DNA from: Myxococcota bacterium
GTDB lineage: Bacteria; Myxococcota_C; UBA6777
Direction: 5' to 3'
DNA length: 64,000 nt
Assembly: GCA_023150835.1 (NCBI GenBank)
Contig: JAKLKB010000017.1
Span: 1-64,000, forward strand
The notes beneath the pieces were generated by a model. That model worked only from the letters and a program-made list of their open reading frames with translations, made no database searches and was not told where the DNA came from. Made by a program: the position numbers and the translations under genes. Below, one piece after another: positions 17,177-28,100 of this stretch (position 1 is its first letter; every line of letters begins with the position of its first letter).

Positions 17177-20100
17177 TCACAAGGGCTTACCTTGGAGGGC
17201 GATCAGGCGGGCGTGTTGGGTCAAGAGCGCGATATCGAGGCGCTGCGATTGTAGGCGGATGGAGAGGTAGCGTTTGAGATGTCCGAGAAGGTTGGAGAAA
17301 TCTTCTTTGCCGACTTGGTAGCTTGCGAGTGAAGCTTGGTAGGTCTGGAGGGCGAGCGGCAGGAGTTGTGTGTTGGTAAGCTGCTGTTGTTCTCGGAGAT
17401 TGCGGGACTCTTGGAAGGTATCGCTCAGTTGTTGGCGCAGATCAGAGAGCAGCTCGCGTAGGCGTTTTTGCGCCGTGACAAAACGGGCGGTGGCTTCTTC
17501 GGCGAGACCTTGACGTGCGCTGTTTCCCCACGTCGGCAGCGGAATCTGGATGCCAAACGACAGAAACGGCTCGCCTTGATCCGCGCTGTTTTCAAAGCGT
17601 TGCTGGATCGTCAAGCGCAACATGATCTCAGGCCAGTATTGGGCTTGTGCGAGATCTTTGAGCTGTTTGGCTTGTAGCGCGTCGCTGTGCCAATACCGCA
17701 GCATCGGTCGTGATCGAAGCACTTCTTCCCACGCGACCGCTTGGTCTTTTGGAAAAACCATCGGTAGCTTCAGCGCCCTTGCCCATCGAGCAAGCAGAAG
17801 ATTCGATGTGACGGGCTGCGTCGCTACTTGGGTCTCGGACAGGACTGATGCTCCGATGGTTGAAGCCGTTGGGTTGAAAGCAGCGGCGGTCGGTGGGGTG
17901 ATGGTGGAAGAGGCGGTGGTTCGGGCAGATGGAACGGCGGCGGTGGAAGAGGCGGTGGTTCGGGCAGATGGAGCGGCGGCGGTGGAAGAGGCGGTGGTTC
18001 GGGCAGATGGGGCGGCGGCGGTGGAAGAGGCGGTGGTTTGGGAATATCGGGCGGCGGTGGAAGCGGCGGTGGTTCGGGCAGATGGGGCGGCGGCGGTGGA
18101 AGCGGCGGTGGTTTGGGAATATCGGGCGGTTGTGCTGGGAGCAGGCGAGGTGAGGCGTTGGATTTGAAGAAGTCTTCGTTGGGCTTGTCGTTGGATTTGA
18201 AGGGCTTCTTGTTGGAGTTGTGCGAGTTGGAGCAGAGCGAGCAGGAGGTCTTGTTTGCGAGAGGTGGAGGCGGCGTATCGGGTGCGTGCGACGGCAGCGA
18301 TCTGTTGGGTGATCTGGTAAAGTTCGCGGCGCAAGTGCCATTGGAGGCGGAGATCGAACAGGGCCAAGAGATGCTCGCGTAGCTCGTAGGCGATCTTGGT
18401 TTGGCTTTCTTGCAACAAGAAATGGAGTTTGTGAAGTTCGGCTTGTGCGATGGCTTTTTGCGCTGCAAGACGCCCAAGTATCGGGAACTTTTGGCCGATG
18501 GAGTATTGGATGCCCGTCATCATGTTGGGGCGGAAGTTGGGCAGAGGGAAGTTGTTGGCTTGGATGCCGATCTCCAGATCAGGCCAAGCACCCGCTTGTT
18601 TGATGCGCGCAGCAGCCACCGCAAATTGCGAGCGGATGCGTTGAAGTGTGGGGTTGTGGCTCGCCGTTTGGGCCCAAAGGTCGGCGAACGTCGGCAACGC
18701 AACGAATACACGAGGCGGTGTTGGAAATGGCGCATCTTCGGGTTGAACAGACGCTGCTTGGAGCGAAGAGGGCCACCCAAGCCACAGCATCAACAGGGCA
18801 ACGGAGACGCTGGTTCGCAGGACAGGAGATGCAGCGGATAGTGCAGGGGCTTGTGTGTGGCGTCGGTATCTGCGCTCTTCGCGCCAACAGTAAAGGACGG
18901 GAACGAGAAAGAGTGTCAATAGCTCGATGAACATCCCGCCAAACGAAGGGATCGCCATCGGGATCATGATATCCGAGCCTCGGCCCGAAGAAGAAAGAAC
19001 GGGCAGAAGCGCAAGGAGGGTGGTTGCAGTAGTCATCAAGCAGGCGCGGATACGCCGTTGTCCCGCTGCTACGGTGATCTCGCGGATCTCGTCGATCGAT
19101 TGAGGGGCTTTGCTTTGGAAGGACTGATCGAGGTATGTGGCGATCACAACACCATCGTCTGAGGCGATGCCAAAAAGCGCGATAAACCCGACCCACACCG
19201 CGATGCTCATTTGGAAAGCTTGGATGTGGAAGACTTCGCGCATCGGTGCGCCAAACACCGAAAAATCAAGAAACCAAGGCTGTGCATACAGCCACAACAT
19301 CAAGAAGCCACCCGACCACGCCACCCCGATCCCTAGAAAAACAAACAGAGTTGTCGAGGTCTGGCGGAACTGGAGATAGAGCAGCAAGAAGATCAAAAAC
19401 AGAGAAAGTGGAAGGATCACCAGCAAACGCTTTTCGGCGCGGATCTGGTTTTGATAGGTTCCTGCAAAGACGTAACTCACACCCGCAGGGAGCTTCCATT
19501 GACCTGTGTCGCGTTGGGAGCGCAGGTAGGCTTGCGCTGCTTCGACCGTTTCGATCTCGCCGTAGCTTGGGTTGCGATCGAAGATCACATAGGCCACCAA
19601 GAACGTATCTTCGCTTTTGATCATCTGCGGGCCACGGGTATAACGGATCTGCGCGAGTTGAAATATCGGGATCTGCGTGCCTGTCGGAGAGGCGATCATG
19701 ATACGCCGGAGGGCGTCGGGGCTGTTGCGTAGTTCGCGTGGATACCGCAACACCACGTTATAACGCTCGCGCCCTTCGACGGTCGTCGTCACCTTCATCC
19801 CTCCGATGGCCATCTGGAGGGTGCGCTGAACGTCGGCGACTTGGAGTCCATAACGGGCGATGGCACGCCGATCGATGATGAATTCGAGATAAGGCTTACC
19901 GACCACGCGATCCGCGATCACCGTTGCAGGCGAGATCTGCGGCACTTTTTTCAAAAAGCCCTCGACCTGTAAGGCCACGCGCTCTAACGTCCGTAGATCA
20001 GGGGCTTTGATCTTGACGCCCATCGGTGCGCGCATCCCGCTTTGGAGCATCACGATCCGCGCACCGATCGGTTGTAGCAACGGGGCAGAGGTGGTTCCCG

Positions 20101-22768
20101 CAAGACGGGTGGCTTTGACGATCTCGTTCCAGATATCTTGAGGGGTGTGGATGTGTGGTCGCCATTGGCGGATGCGCTCGCCGTTTGGAAGTGTGCGATA
20201 TTTGGCTTTGTAATGGATCACATTTTCAAACATCGAGATCGGAGCGGGATCGATGGCGCTTTCGGCGCGTCCGAGTTTTCCGACCACTTGCTCGACTTCG
20301 GGGATCGCACGCACCGCGATATCCAGCTTTTTGAGCACATCCAACACTTCACCCATCGAAGCATGCGGCATCGTCGTTGGCATCAACAAAAACGAGCCTT
20401 CGTCGAGGTTGGGCATGAATTCTTTCTTGAGTCCGGGGAATATCTCATGGCGCAGACTTACCCACCAAGGATGCGAACGCAGCGTCTGTTCGGGCACACC
20501 AAGGCGCGCCATCGCCGACGGAAGCCAGCCAAATATCTGCTCAAACCCAAGCCACACGTTCGCACCAAACAGCACCAACATCAGCGGCATACTGAGAAAC
20601 AGCAGTTTGTGACGCAAGAAAAACCGCAGCAGCGACGCATAGAAGCGCTTGAAGATCTCAAAAAAGCCGATCAATCCGCTGATTAGGATGCCCACAAAGA
20701 TCGCGTTTCGCCAAAATCCCCGTTGTTCTTCGAGCGGCATCCAAGCCCTCGCCAGCCACAGCACCACCAAGACCGCGACCGCCCACTGACCGACTCGGTA
20801 GACGCGCTGCTTGCCTGCATCATCCAGAAACCGCAGCAACAGCCGCATCGCTCCATAGCCCACCACCAAAAGCCCCAACCAACGCCCCCATCCCACCGAA
20901 AGATATCGCACCAAACCCCACCCGCTCACCACAAACAACACGTCCACCAACACTCCCGCGAGCAGGGCGTTTCGCGGTGTTTTGTCTGATGTGGGCTGTT
21001 TCTTTTTCAACCACAACAACGCCAACGGCGGGATCAAGGTCAAAGCCACCACCAACGACGCAAACAGCGCAAAGGTCTTGGTCCACGCAAGCGGTCGAAA
21101 CAGCTTGCCTTCCGCAGCTTCCATCGTAAACACAGGCAAAAAGCTGACGATGGTGGTACTTACGGCGGTGAGTACAGCCCCTGCGACTTCGGAGGTGGCT
21201 TGGAAGACGGTGGTGAGGGGAGGTTCGTCGGGCGGAGCTTCCTCGAAGGATTGATAGATCTGCTCGCTCAAGACGATGCCCATATCCACCATCGTTCCGA
21301 TCGCGATGGCGATCCCCGAGAGGGCGACGATATTGGCATCCACCCCAAACTCTTTCATCGCGATAAAGCAGATCAACACCGCGATCGGCAGCGTTCCCGC
21401 GATCAAGAGCGCGCTGCGTAAGTGCATCAACATCAAGATCACCACGATGATCGTGATCAACACTTCCAGCGTGATGGCTTCTTCGAGTGTTCCGAGGGTT
21501 TCGTGGATCAGCTTGGAGCGGTCGTAGAAAGGAACGAGGGTTAGCTTCGAGATCCTTCCATCGCCGAGCTGTTTTTGCGGAAGGCCGAGCGATATCTCCT
21601 TGATCTTGGCTTTGATCTGCTGGATCACCGCGAGCGGATTCGCTCCATAACGGGCCACCACCACGCCGCCCACAGCTTCGGCTCCATCCTTGTCGAGCGC
21701 ACCGCGCCTTGGGGCCGGACCCATCGCGATCCGTGCGATATCTCGTAGATACAACGGCGCTCCCTGACGCGCTCGCACCACCACTTCCTCAAGATCCTGC
21801 ACCTTCTTGAGATATCCCCGCGCTCGGATCACATACTCCACACGATTGATCTCGATCGTTCGCGCTCCGATCTCTTGGTTCGAGGCTTGGACTGCCCGAT
21901 AGATCCCTTCAAGCGTTAAGCCGTAGACGCGGAGCTTTTCGGGATCCACATCGATCTGGTACTCTTGCACAAATCCCCCGATCGACGCCACTTCTGAAAC
22001 CCCCGCCACCGATTGAAGCGCATAACGCACATACCAATCCTGTACCTTTCGCAGCGTATGAAGATCCCAACCCCCCGCAGGTCGGCCCTTGGCGTCTCGA
22101 CCTTCGATCGTGTACCAAAAGATCTGCCCCAACCCCGTTGCATCGGGTCCAAGCACAGGCTTGGCATCGCTCGGAAGCGTGTTGTTGGGCAGACTGTTGA
22201 GCTTTTCGAGGATGCGCGAACGGCTGTCATAAAAGGCCGCTTTTTCTTCAAAGATCAAGTAGATCGTTGAAAAGCCAAAGTCTGAATAACTGCGGATCGT
22301 CTGTAGATGCGGAAGGCCCATCAAGGCCGTCGTCAGCGGATAGGTGATCTGATCTTCCACGTCTTGCGGTGAACGCCCTTCCCATCGGGTGAATACGATC
22401 TGTTGGTTCTCCCCAAGATCCGGCAGCGCATCCACCGCAACAGGATCCCGTGGTAGCCCCCCCAACCGCCAATCAAAGGGCGCAACATACGCCCCCCACG
22501 CCACAAACAACCACAACAACAACATCACCACCAGCTTGTTGTGCAAACAAAACGATATCATCGGATCCAACCAAGATCCCCCATACACGGGCGATCTTGA
22601 CGGCGACTTGTCCATCCCTGTGGCGGGGTTCAAAAAGTCTTGTTGTGTAGGTACGTCTTGCTGTGTAGGTAAGCCTTGCTGTGTAGCATGTGGGGGCTGT
22701 CCCCTGTGGCTGTCCAACGATGCAAAGTCTTGCTGTGTAGGTGAGCCGTCTGGGCGTTTCGGTGTCAT
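17177..22768 (-). CDS. cusA: CusA-type heavy-metal RND permease fused to a TolC-type outer-membrane factor
   Basis: The product is 1863 aa. The start at 22768 is chosen because its ATG overlaps the cusB stop as ATGA. Residues 1-72 are a Gln/Thr/Pro-rich extension. About 73-1295 are a CusA/CzcA-like RND pump, with DALPDLGENQ, the TM4 motif GTMVDMGIVLSEQIYQS, and a second half ending FLVPVLYCWREERR. Between the two RND halves are several extra predicted helices. About 1310-1335 resemble an internal signal peptide (SVALLMLWLGWPSSLQA). From there to the end is an outer-membrane efflux protein (LWAQTASHNPTLQRIRSQ, IGQKFPILGRLAAQKA). A Ser/Thr/Ala repeat separates its two halves. Pump and outer-membrane channel would thus be made as one chain, possibly cleaved at the internal signal. 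Cu/Ag or Co/Zn/Cd export is a family inference. Confidence 0.9.
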   Translation of the reverse strand: MTPKRPDGSPTQQDFASLDSHRGQPPHATQQGLPTQQDVPTQQDFLNPATGMDKSPSRSPVYGGSWLDPMISFCLHNKLVVMLLLWLFVAWGAYVAPFDWRLGGLPRDPVAVDALPDLGENQQIVFTRWEGRSPQDVEDQITYPLTTALMGLPHLQTIRSYSDFGFSTIYLIFEEKAAFYDSRSRILEKLNSLPNNTLPSDAKPVLGPDATGLGQIFWYTIEGRDAKGRPAGGWDLHTLRKVQDWYVRYALQSVAGVSEVASIGGFVQEYQIDVDPEKLRVYGLTLEGIYRAVQASNQEIGARTIEINRVEYVIRARGYLKKVQDLEEVVVRARQGAPLYLRDIARIAMGPAPRRGALDKDGAEAVGGVVVARYGANPLAVIQQIKAKIKEISLGLPQKQLGDGRISKLTLVPFYDRSKLIHETLGTLEEAITLEVLITIIVVILMLMHLRSALLIAGTLPIAVLICFIAMKEFGVDANIVALSGIAIAIGTMVDMGIVLSEQIYQSFEEAPPDEPPLTTVFQATSEVAGAVLTAVSTTIVSFLPVFTMEAAEGKLFRPLAWTKTFALFASLVVALTLIPPLALLWLKKKQPTSDKTPRNALLAGVLVDVLFVVSGWGLVRYLSVGWGRWLGLLVVGYGAMRLLLRFLDDAGKQRVYRVGQWAVAVLVVLWLARAWMPLEEQRGFWRNAIFVGILISGLIGFFEIFKRFYASLLRFFLRHKLLFLSMPLMLVLFGANVWLGFEQIFGWLPSAMARLGVPEQTLRSHPWWVSLRHEIFPGLKKEFMPNLDEGSFLLMPTTMPHASMGEVLDVLKKLDIAVRAIPEVEQVVGKLGRAESAIDPAPISMFENVIHYKAKYRTLPNGERIRQWRPHIHTPQDIWNEIVKATRLAGTTSAPLLQPIGARIVMLQSGMRAPMGVKIKAPDLRTLERVALQVEGFLKKVPQISPATVIADRVVGKPYLEFIIDRRAIARYGLQVADVQRTLQMAIGGMKVTTTVEGRERYNVVLRYPRELRNSPDALRRIMIASPTGTQIPIFQLAQIRYTRGPQMIKSEDTFLVAYVIFDRNPSYGEIETVEAAQAYLRSQRDTGQWKLPAGVSYVFAGTYQNQIRAEKRLLVILPLSLFLIFLLLYLQFRQTSTTLFVFLGIGVAWSGGFLMLWLYAQPWFLDFSVFGAPMREVFHIQAFQMSIAVWVGFIALFGIASDDGVVIATYLDQSFQSKAPQSIDEIREITVAAGQRRIRACLMTTATTLLALLPVLSSSGRGSDIMIPMAIPSFGGMFIELLTLFLVPVLYCWREERRYRRHTQAPALSAASPVLRTSVSVALLMLWLGWPSSLQAASVQPEDAPFPTPPRVFVALPTFADLWAQTASHNPTLQRIRSQFAVAAARIKQAGAWPDLEIGIQANNFPLPNFRPNMMTGIQYSIGQKFPILGRLAAQKAIAQAELHKLHFLLQESQTKIAYELREHLLALFDLRLQWHLRRELYQITQQIAAVARTRYAASTSRKQDLLLALLQLAQLQQEALQIQRQAQRRLLQIQRLTSPAPSTTARYSQTTAASTAAAPSARTTAASTAARYSQTTASSTAAAPSARTTASSTAAAPSARTTASSTAAVPSARTTASSTITPPTAAAFNPTASTIGASVLSETQVATQPVTSNLLLARWARALKLPMVFPKDQAVAWEEVLRSRPMLRYWHSDALQAKQLKDLAQAQYWPEIMLRLTIQQRFENSADQGEPFLSFGIQIPLPTWGNSARQGLAEEATARFVTAQKRLRELLSDLRQQLSDTFQESRNLREQQQLTNTQLLPLALQTYQASLASYQVGKEDFSNLLGHLKRYLSIRLQSQRLDIALLTQHARLIALQGKPL
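17895..18135 (-). repeat. 39-bp intragenic tandem repeat encoding a Ser/Thr/Ala linker
   Basis: About six units of 39 bp encode SARTTASSTAAAP and variants (ARYSQTTAASTAA) in the outer-membrane-factor part of the efflux fusion. Purity of the DNA repeat indicates recent expansion. The reverse strand is Gly-rich and open, which produces spurious ORFs. Confidence 0.9.
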
Positions 22769-24780
22769 CGATCCACCCCATGTTTCCGATGTTTCGGACG
22801 ATGCGTCGGTGATGCTTCGATGCGGCGTTTCATCTCTCCGCAGCGCAGCATCTGTGCGCCAAAATAGGGGTTTAAGATGCCTTCTTGATCTTGGAGCCAC
22901 GAAGCGCCTGTATCTTGGAAGGCCATCGGGCAATAGGCGAGATAGACGGCTTGGGGGGCTTCATGCCCGATCGCTTCTTGAAGTTGGAGCACCGCTTTGG
23001 AGATCAGGTCGAAGCCTTGTCGAAGCGTTGCGATATCTTTGGGGGCGTATCGTTGGAAAGCATCGATCAATCGGGCGCGTAAAGCGTCCCATCTTGCGGC
23101 CTCGTCGCCTCGCAGCGGACGTGGTGTTTGAGCCAAGGCACGAAGCGCCTCCGCAGCCTTTTTCGATGCCTCGAACTGATCTGCCGCCAAAGCCCGCCAA
23201 AGAGCGAAATAATGGTTGTACAAGCGCGCTTGTTCTTTTCGTAAGGCTGCGCTGACCGTCTTTGTGGTGCGCGTGCCGCTTGGGTGATCCGCTTCTTTTG
23301 GTGGATCTTCCGCTGCTTTGGGCATCTGCATCATGCTCGGACGGGCTTGGATCTGTAGCTCGCTGTCTAGCTTGAAGGCTCCGTTGGAAACGACTTCTTC
23401 TCCCTCGCGCAATCCCCCAAGTACCACCGTATGGGTCTCTGTTCGCGGCCCAAGCTGGATCTCTCGACCCACGAACGTCCCCTCCGCTTTTCCCGGCTTT
23501 CGCACATACACGACCGCCCGCTTTCCTGTCCACAAGGCTGCTTCATTTGGGATCACCAACGGATCCAAGTGATCGATGTGTGTGGTTTTGACCGTCGACT
23601 GGCGTTCGAGGGGCATTCCACAGATCGAGCAATGGATACGGCGTGCGCTTGTGATCTCGGGGTGCATCGGGCAGATCCAACGCCCCAACGCAGCGGGAGG
23701 ACGGGCGTGTCCGTGTGCGTTCAATGCGATGTGCAATCGGCCATCCACAAACATCTCTGGTTTGAGCCGCCCGTGTGGGTTGGTGACGTTGGCGCGGATG
23801 CGGATGGTGCGTGTCGTCGGATTGAGCGTCGGGTCCACATACACGATCCGCCCCCGAAAGCGTTGATCTGGGGCGGCCATCGTTCCAAAATCCACCTCTT
23901 GTCCCACGCGAATCCTCGGCATATCCCGCTCGTACACATCGAACATCACCCATACTTCCGACAGATCCGCGATGGTATATAGCGGGCTTCCTGTCGTGAC
24001 GTACATCCCCTCCAAGGCTTTCTTCTCGATCACGATCCCGCCAAGCGGCGCGTACACGTTGATATGCGTCGAAGCTACCCGCTTTTGCTCGATCTGTTGG
24101 ATCTGCCATCCCTTCAATCCCATCAGTTCGAGCTTTTGACGCGCTGACTCAAGGCTGCCTTGGGCCGCCTGACGCAAGATCCCTTCTTGCCCTCGCAGCC
24201 GCTGTAAGGTTATCAACGCTTGCAAAAGCTCTTGTTGTGTCGCCAAAAGTTCCGGACTATACAGCCGCACAAGGTGATCTCCCTTTCGTACCCGCACGCC
24301 CGTATAATCTACAAACATCCGTTCCAATCGACCCGCCACCCATGCTGTGATCGTCTTGATCCGCGTCTCGTCATAAGCGATCCGCCCCGTCATCCGAATC
24401 GCTAGGCTCAAGGGCCGCCGTTGCACCGCGATCGTCTGGATATCCATCAGCGCCCTCGCCGACTTGGACAACTTCAACTCTCGCGGATCTTTCGCTTCCC
24501 CATCGCCTTGTTGCAGCGGGATCAGATCCATAAAGCAGATCGGGCATTTCCCTTTCTGCGGCAGTTTGAATTGTGGGTGCATCGAACACGTCCACGTTGT
24601 CGGCCTCTCCACTCCCACCGCTGTCTCAGCCTTTTGGCGCAGCACGTTTGGCGCAGGCGACCATAGGCTCCGAAACAACACCCCCAACAAAAACAACACC
24701 GCCCCGATCTTGACTTGTTTCACAAGGTTTTCCCACTTCGATCCAGAAGGCTCTGCCGGCGGATGCTCCGATGCGTTCAT
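22765..24780 (-). CDS. cusB: CusB-type periplasmic adaptor with two heavy-metal-binding domains
   Basis: The product is 671 aa; the ATG at 24780 has AAGGATAAATC upstream. One membrane anchor lies at about 25-41. A first Cys-His metal domain follows near 64-90 (CSMHPQ...CPICFMDL). The adaptor body has a barrel-sandwich and hairpin (KTITAWVAGRLERMFVDYTG, VYAPLGGIVIEKKALEGMYV) and a beta-barrel (VDPTLNPTTRTIRIRANV). A second Cys-His domain (CPMHPE...CSICGMPL) is inserted near 370-395. The C-terminal part (about 530-650) looks like DUF3347, with YLAYCPMAF and NPYFGAQMLRCGE. Its stop overlaps the permease start (ATGA), so translation is coupled. With the fused permease/outer-membrane factor it forms a complete tripartite metal exporter in two genes. 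Confidence 0.92.
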   Translation of the reverse strand: MNASEHPPAEPSGSKWENLVKQVKIGAVLFLLGVLFRSLWSPAPNVLRQKAETAVGVERPTTWTCSMHPQFKLPQKGKCPICFMDLIPLQQGDGEAKDPRELKLSKSARALMDIQTIAVQRRPLSLAIRMTGRIAYDETRIKTITAWVAGRLERMFVDYTGVRVRKGDHLVRLYSPELLATQQELLQALITLQRLRGQEGILRQAAQGSLESARQKLELMGLKGWQIQQIEQKRVASTHINVYAPLGGIVIEKKALEGMYVTTGSPLYTIADLSEVWVMFDVYERDMPRIRVGQEVDFGTMAAPDQRFRGRIVYVDPTLNPTTRTIRIRANVTNPHGRLKPEMFVDGRLHIALNAHGHARPPAALGRWICPMHPEITSARRIHCSICGMPLERQSTVKTTHIDHLDPLVIPNEAALWTGKRAVVYVRKPGKAEGTFVGREIQLGPRTETHTVVLGGLREGEEVVSNGAFKLDSELQIQARPSMMQMPKAAEDPPKEADHPSGTRTTKTVSAALRKEQARLYNHYFALWRALAADQFEASKKAAEALRALAQTPRPLRGDEAARWDALRARLIDAFQRYAPKDIATLRQGFDLISKAVLQLQEAIGHEAPQAVYLAYCPMAFQDTGASWLQDQEGILNPYFGAQMLRCGEMKRRIEASPTHRPKHRKHGVDR

Positions 24781-24901
24781 GATTTATCCTTTCTTCTCAG
24801 CCAATTATCGGACATCAAAGATGCCCCGCACTCTGCCCGAAAGGATACACCCTCTAGCCCACAACAAGGTCAAGAGGTTTCGTTCTGCCGTGATTGGTTG
24901 G

Positions 24902-25012
24902 TTCGCTTTTGTGGGGTTCGCTTGTTGGTTGGTTCGCTTTTGTGGGGTTCGCTTGTTGGTTGGTTCGCTTTTGTGGGGTTCGCTTGTTGGTTGGTTCGCT
25001 TTTGTGGGGTTC
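24902..25012. repeat. 31-bp tandem repeat at the flank of a dispersed element
   Basis: TTCGCTTTTGTGGGGTTCGC starts at 24902, 24933, 24964 and 24995 (31-bp period, three complete units and one merging into dispersed copy C). The repeated unit includes the GTGGGG half of that element's first hairpin, so this is a local amplification of its edge. Confidence 0.9.
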
Positions 25013-25120
25013 CACCCCACGCCCCGCAAGGGAACTGCGTCCCCTTGACCCCATGTTGGCGGAACGAACAGGCGTTTTCAAAACAACGTCTGCACCGCTT
25101 GAACGTCCGCGAACACGGGG
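25001..25120 (+). repeat. Dispersed intergenic hairpin element, copy C
   Basis: A plus-oriented copy: GTGGGGTTCCACCCCAC hairpin, CGCAAGGGAACTGCGTCCCC, TTGACCCC, and GCTTGAACGTCCGCGAACAC at the end. It ends about 10 bp before the degenerate terminal CRISPR repeat. Confidence 0.85.
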
Positions 25121-25130
25121 GGCGAATGGC

Positions 25131-25153
25131 TCTGGATAGATCGGGGGGGAATC
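25131..25153 (-). repeat. Degenerate terminal CRISPR repeat (trailer end)
   Basis: CTGGATAGATCGGGGGG followed by a slightly altered end (GAATC for GAAC) matches one half of the array repeat. A spacer-sized gap of 33 bp separates it from the first intact repeat at 25187. Read on the minus strand it keeps the repeat's 5' half and loses the 3' half, typical of the leader-distal end of an array. Confidence 0.8.
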
Positions 25154-25186
25154 TTATGATGATAGCCTGTTTTTTTTTGTAGCAAG

Positions 25187-28100
25187 GTTTCAAACCTTGT
25201 TTTGCTGGATAGATCGGGGGGAACGATTGGTTCAGTCCCGCGCTCTGCGGGGCAAGACCCGTTTCAAACCTTGTTTTGCTGGATAGATCGGGGGGAACTG
25301 CGCTATCGCTACGGTGATGTACGGTTTGTTCGGTTTCAAACCTTGTTTTGCTGGATAGATCGGGGGGAACCGTTCCGAAAGAGGAAGAGGCCGACGAAAT
25401 CGTCGCGTTTCAAACCTTGTTTTGCTGGATAGATCGGGGGGAACGGGTATGCGGATCATGGTTCGACTCGCTTTCGGTAGTTTCAAACCTTGTTTTGCTG
25501 GATAGATCGGGGGGAACACAGCGAAGCGTTGGCGCTATACGACGAAAGCGATTGTTTCAAACCTTGTTTTGCTGGATAGATCGGGGGGAACCATCGTTAC
25601 GGCTTGGAATCCTCTTGATGTAGCCGTGTTTCAAACCTTGTTTTGCTGGATAGATCGGGGGGAACGCTATACCTCAGACGATGTAATGCTCGAAGTGGAG
25701 TTTCAAACCTTGTTTTGCTGGATAGATCGGGGGGAACACGAATGACGAGTGGGTGCTTTGTCGGGAGACGAGGTTTCAAACCTTGTTTTGCTGGATAGAT
25801 CGGGGGGAACCATCTATGCCTAGCCCGATCATGAAATACTTTGCTTAGTTTCAAACCTTGTTTTGCTGGATAGATCGGGGGGAACCGCCGCCCATGAAGC
25901 GGTGATTGAAGAGAACGGTAGGTTTCAAACCTTGTTTTGCTGGATAGATCGGGGGGAACAGATCCGAACCCTTCCGCTCGCCGCGCTGATTCCAGGTTTC
26001 AAACCTTGTTTTGCTGGATAGATCGGGGGGAACTGCTTTTCCTTGGGCGCATCGAGGCGGCGTCTCTCGGTTTCAAACCTTGTTTTGCTGGATAGATCGG
26101 GGGGAACCGAAGATCACGCGGGTTGACGGCCCACACAGCTTTGGTTTCAAACCTTGTTTTGCTGGATAGATCGGGGGGAACAGAACGTCTTGATGTTCTG
26201 CCGCACAGAAGGCAAAGTTTCAAACCTTGTTTTGCTGGATAGATCGGGGGGAACCGTCCGTTGAGCGCCATCTTCGGGTACTCCTGTGTCGTTTCAAACC
26301 TTGTTTTGCTGGATAGATCGGGGGGAACTGTCGCTGCGAATACGAACGGATCGTCTGTGTATTGTTTCAAACCTTGTTTTGCTGGATAGATCGGGGGGAA
26401 CAAAAAAATCCTGCGCTCCGCTGGAGCCGTGAGATGGTTTCAAACCTTGTTTTGCTGGATAGATCGGGGGGAACGGGTGCGCTTTTGGCTTTGGGCCAAC
26501 GCGCCCCCCAAGTTTCAAACCTTGTTTTGCTGGATAGATCGGGGGGAACTTCTTTTACCTCTAAGCCGTACAGCTTCGAGCGGGGTTTCAAACCTTGTTT
26601 TGCTGGATAGATCGGGGGGAACTCGTGATCTCGCTCGAAAGCTCCGAGTATCCCGAAGCGTTTCAAACCTTGTTTTGCTGGATAGATCGGGGGGAACCAT
26701 GTCAAACATCGTCAAGAGCAACGCCATCGTCCGTTTCAAACCTTGTTTTGCTGGATAGATCGGGGGGAACTTCCTCTCGGTCTCCAACACCTACGCGGGA
26801 ATCGCGGTTTCAAACCTTGTTTTGCTGGATAGATCGGGGGGAACATAACGCGGCCCTCGCAGCCGTAGCAGCCGATTTTTTGTTTCAAACCTTGTTTTGC
26901 TGGATAGATCGGGGGGAACCCGCCGAACTGATGCGCGCATGGATCGCGCAGTCCATGTTTCAAACCTTGTTTTGCTGGATAGATCGGGGGGAACTAAACG
27001 CTGAATTGCGTTCACAAGCCAAACATTGTGTTTCAAACCTTGTTTTGCTGGATAGATCGGGGGGAACCTAGCGCTTGAGGCCTCACTTCCTGACGCTTGC
27101 GAGTTTCAAACCTTGTTTTGCTGGATAGATCGGGGGGAACCGTACCTAAACCGCCTAGCCTGTTCAGGTTTTCGCGTTTCAAACCTTGTTTTGCTGGATA
27201 GATCGGGGGGAACGAGGTCAAGAAGTTGTCGGGGTTGTTGGTCGTTGAGGTTTCAAACCTTGTTTTGCTGGATAGATCGGGGGGAACGTCGATGAACTCG
27301 TTGGGCGTGGCTTTTGCGAGACGTTTCAAACCTTGTTTTGCTGGATAGATCGGGGGGAACTGGATGCTTCCACGGACAAAGCAGACAGCGAAGAATAGTT
27401 TCAAACCTTGTTTTGCTGGATAGATCGGGGGGAACGCATATAGGGCGATTACTGGTGTTCGCAGCTAGCGTTTCAAACCTTGTTTTGCTGGATAGATCGG
27501 GGGGAACTATCCGAACCGCCCCCATCTCCCATCCCCCCACCTGTTTCAAACCTTGTTTTGCTGGATAGATCGGGGGGAACACGGGTGGGGGCGTGGACGT
27601 CGGGAAGTTTTTTCTCGGTTTCAAACCTTGTTTTGCTGGATAGATCGGGGGGAACGCTAGATCTTTTCGGGGTGGTGAGCGCATGAACATGTTTCAAACC
27701 TTGTTTTGCTGGATAGATCGGGGGGAACGTCCATTGCCATACGAAAGTACGCTCCCTCCCCCTGGTTTCAAACCTTGTTTTGCTGGATAGATCGGGGGGA
27801 ACCAACGGGATATTGAGGCCGAGAGATTCGTCGAGATGTTTCAAACCTTGTTTTGCTGGATAGATCGGGGGGAACGTGGACGCAACAGGTTGGTGGTATG
27901 TGTACCTGACAGTTTCAAACCTTGTTTTGCTGGATAGATCGGGGGGAACATATGGACGGCGATGGGCTTGCAGATGACGACGTCGTTTCAAACCTTGTTT
28001 TGCTGGATAGATCGGGGGGAACCGAGGATAGCGGCTTGTGGTGTCGGTGTCGGAGCTGGTTTCAAACCTTGTTTTGCTGGATAGATCGGGGGGAACGCCT

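Noticed and set aside
17622-18382. Gly/Arg-rich and Val/Ala-rich plus-strand ORFs
   Set aside because: They are antisense to the Ser/Thr/Ala repeat of the efflux fusion gene and have no independent support.
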